From Caulobacteraceae bacterium (GTDB taxonomy: Bacteria > Pseudomonadota > Alphaproteobacteria > Caulobacterales > Caulobacteraceae): a stretch of DNA of 6,006 nucleotides. This document shows positions 5,882 through 6,006 of the stretch, piece after piece; position 1 is the stretch's first letter; each line of letters begins with the position of its first letter. The position numbers and the translations under genes are program-made. Location of the stretch: assembly GCA_947456005.1 (NCBI GenBank), contig CANGRP010000155.1, positions 1 to 6,006 of the forward strand, given 5' to 3'. Under the pieces are notes generated by a model, which worked only from the letters and a program-made list of their open reading frames with translations, was not told the origin of the DNA and ran no database searches.

Positions 5882-6006
5882 ATGTCTGCGGACGGCAACT
5901 GGAAGATCACGATCAACACCCCGATGGGCGCTCAGGAAGTGAACGCCTCCATCACCACCAATGGCGACACCTTCACCGGCAAGACGACGGGCCGCATGGG
6001 CGACCA
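5882..6006 (+). CDS. Small conserved protein of unknown function (N-terminal part)
   Basis: The first 41 codons are present, and the gene runs off the right edge. The start is well supported: AGGAG at 5871-5875, inside a purine-rich AAAGAGGAGAGAG run, lies 6 bases before the ATG. The product begins MSADGNWKITINTPMGAQEV and continues with Thr/Gly-rich, alternating polar and hydrophobic residues, which suggests antiparallel beta strands. There is no signal peptide or membrane segment in the visible part, so it is probably cytoplasmic. I recall small proteins of roughly 100 residues in Alphaproteobacteria and Actinobacteria with a similar opening (W-x-x-x-x-x-T-P-M-G) and no assigned function; this is from memory and not searched. 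It lies 99 bases after ispG on the same strand, more likely an independent unit than part of the same operon, though that is not shown. Confidence 0.75.
   Translation, partial: MSADGNWKITINTPMGAQEVNASITTNGDTFTGKTTGRMGD

Overview
The window is a GC-rich (clearly above 60 percent G+C, strong G/C bias at third codon positions) stretch of bacterial chromosome. Protein sequences and gene order point to an alphaproteobacterium, most likely of the Caulobacterales (Caulobacter/Phenylobacterium/Brevundimonas type). This placement is by recognition of family-level sequence style, not by a search. It looks like ordinary core chromosome: there are no transposases, integrases, tRNAs, CRISPR arrays or phage genes.

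Left part (1-1211): two divergent genes with envelope or periplasm-directed products. On the minus strand is the start of an alpha/beta-hydrolase with an N-terminal membrane anchor, cut off by the left edge. A good sigma-70-type promoter for it lies in the divergent gap. On the plus strand is a secreted class A (PhoN-like) acid phosphatase of the PAP2 superfamily with all three signature motifs.

Centre and right (1346-5782): three plus-strand core genes. ptsP encodes the GAF-containing enzyme I of the nitrogen phosphotransferase system (EI-Ntr). Next is a RodZ-like single-pass membrane protein with an N-terminal helix-turn-helix domain. Last is ispG (gcpE), an iron-sulfur enzyme of the MEP isoprenoid pathway. 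The rodZ-ispG neighbourhood is shared with Escherichia coli (yfgA-gcpE), and ptsP lies just upstream here. The gaps are 78 and 42 bases, so co-transcription is possible. However, ispG has no usable Shine-Dalgarno sequence, and a candidate promoter is placed so that its transcript would begin at the ispG start codon.

Right edge (5882-6006): the first 41 codons of a small, probably soluble protein of unknown function, with a strong ribosome binding site and a 99-base leader containing a short direct repeat and a weak hairpin.

The genes cover nitrogen/carbon signalling, cell shape and isoprenoid precursor synthesis, and they form a housekeeping neighbourhood rather than one pathway. I found no convincing undescribed system. 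The points most worth a second look are the possible leaderless start of ispG with its upstream hairpin, substitutions at conserved positions in the EI-Ntr active-site region, and the uncertain rodZ start.
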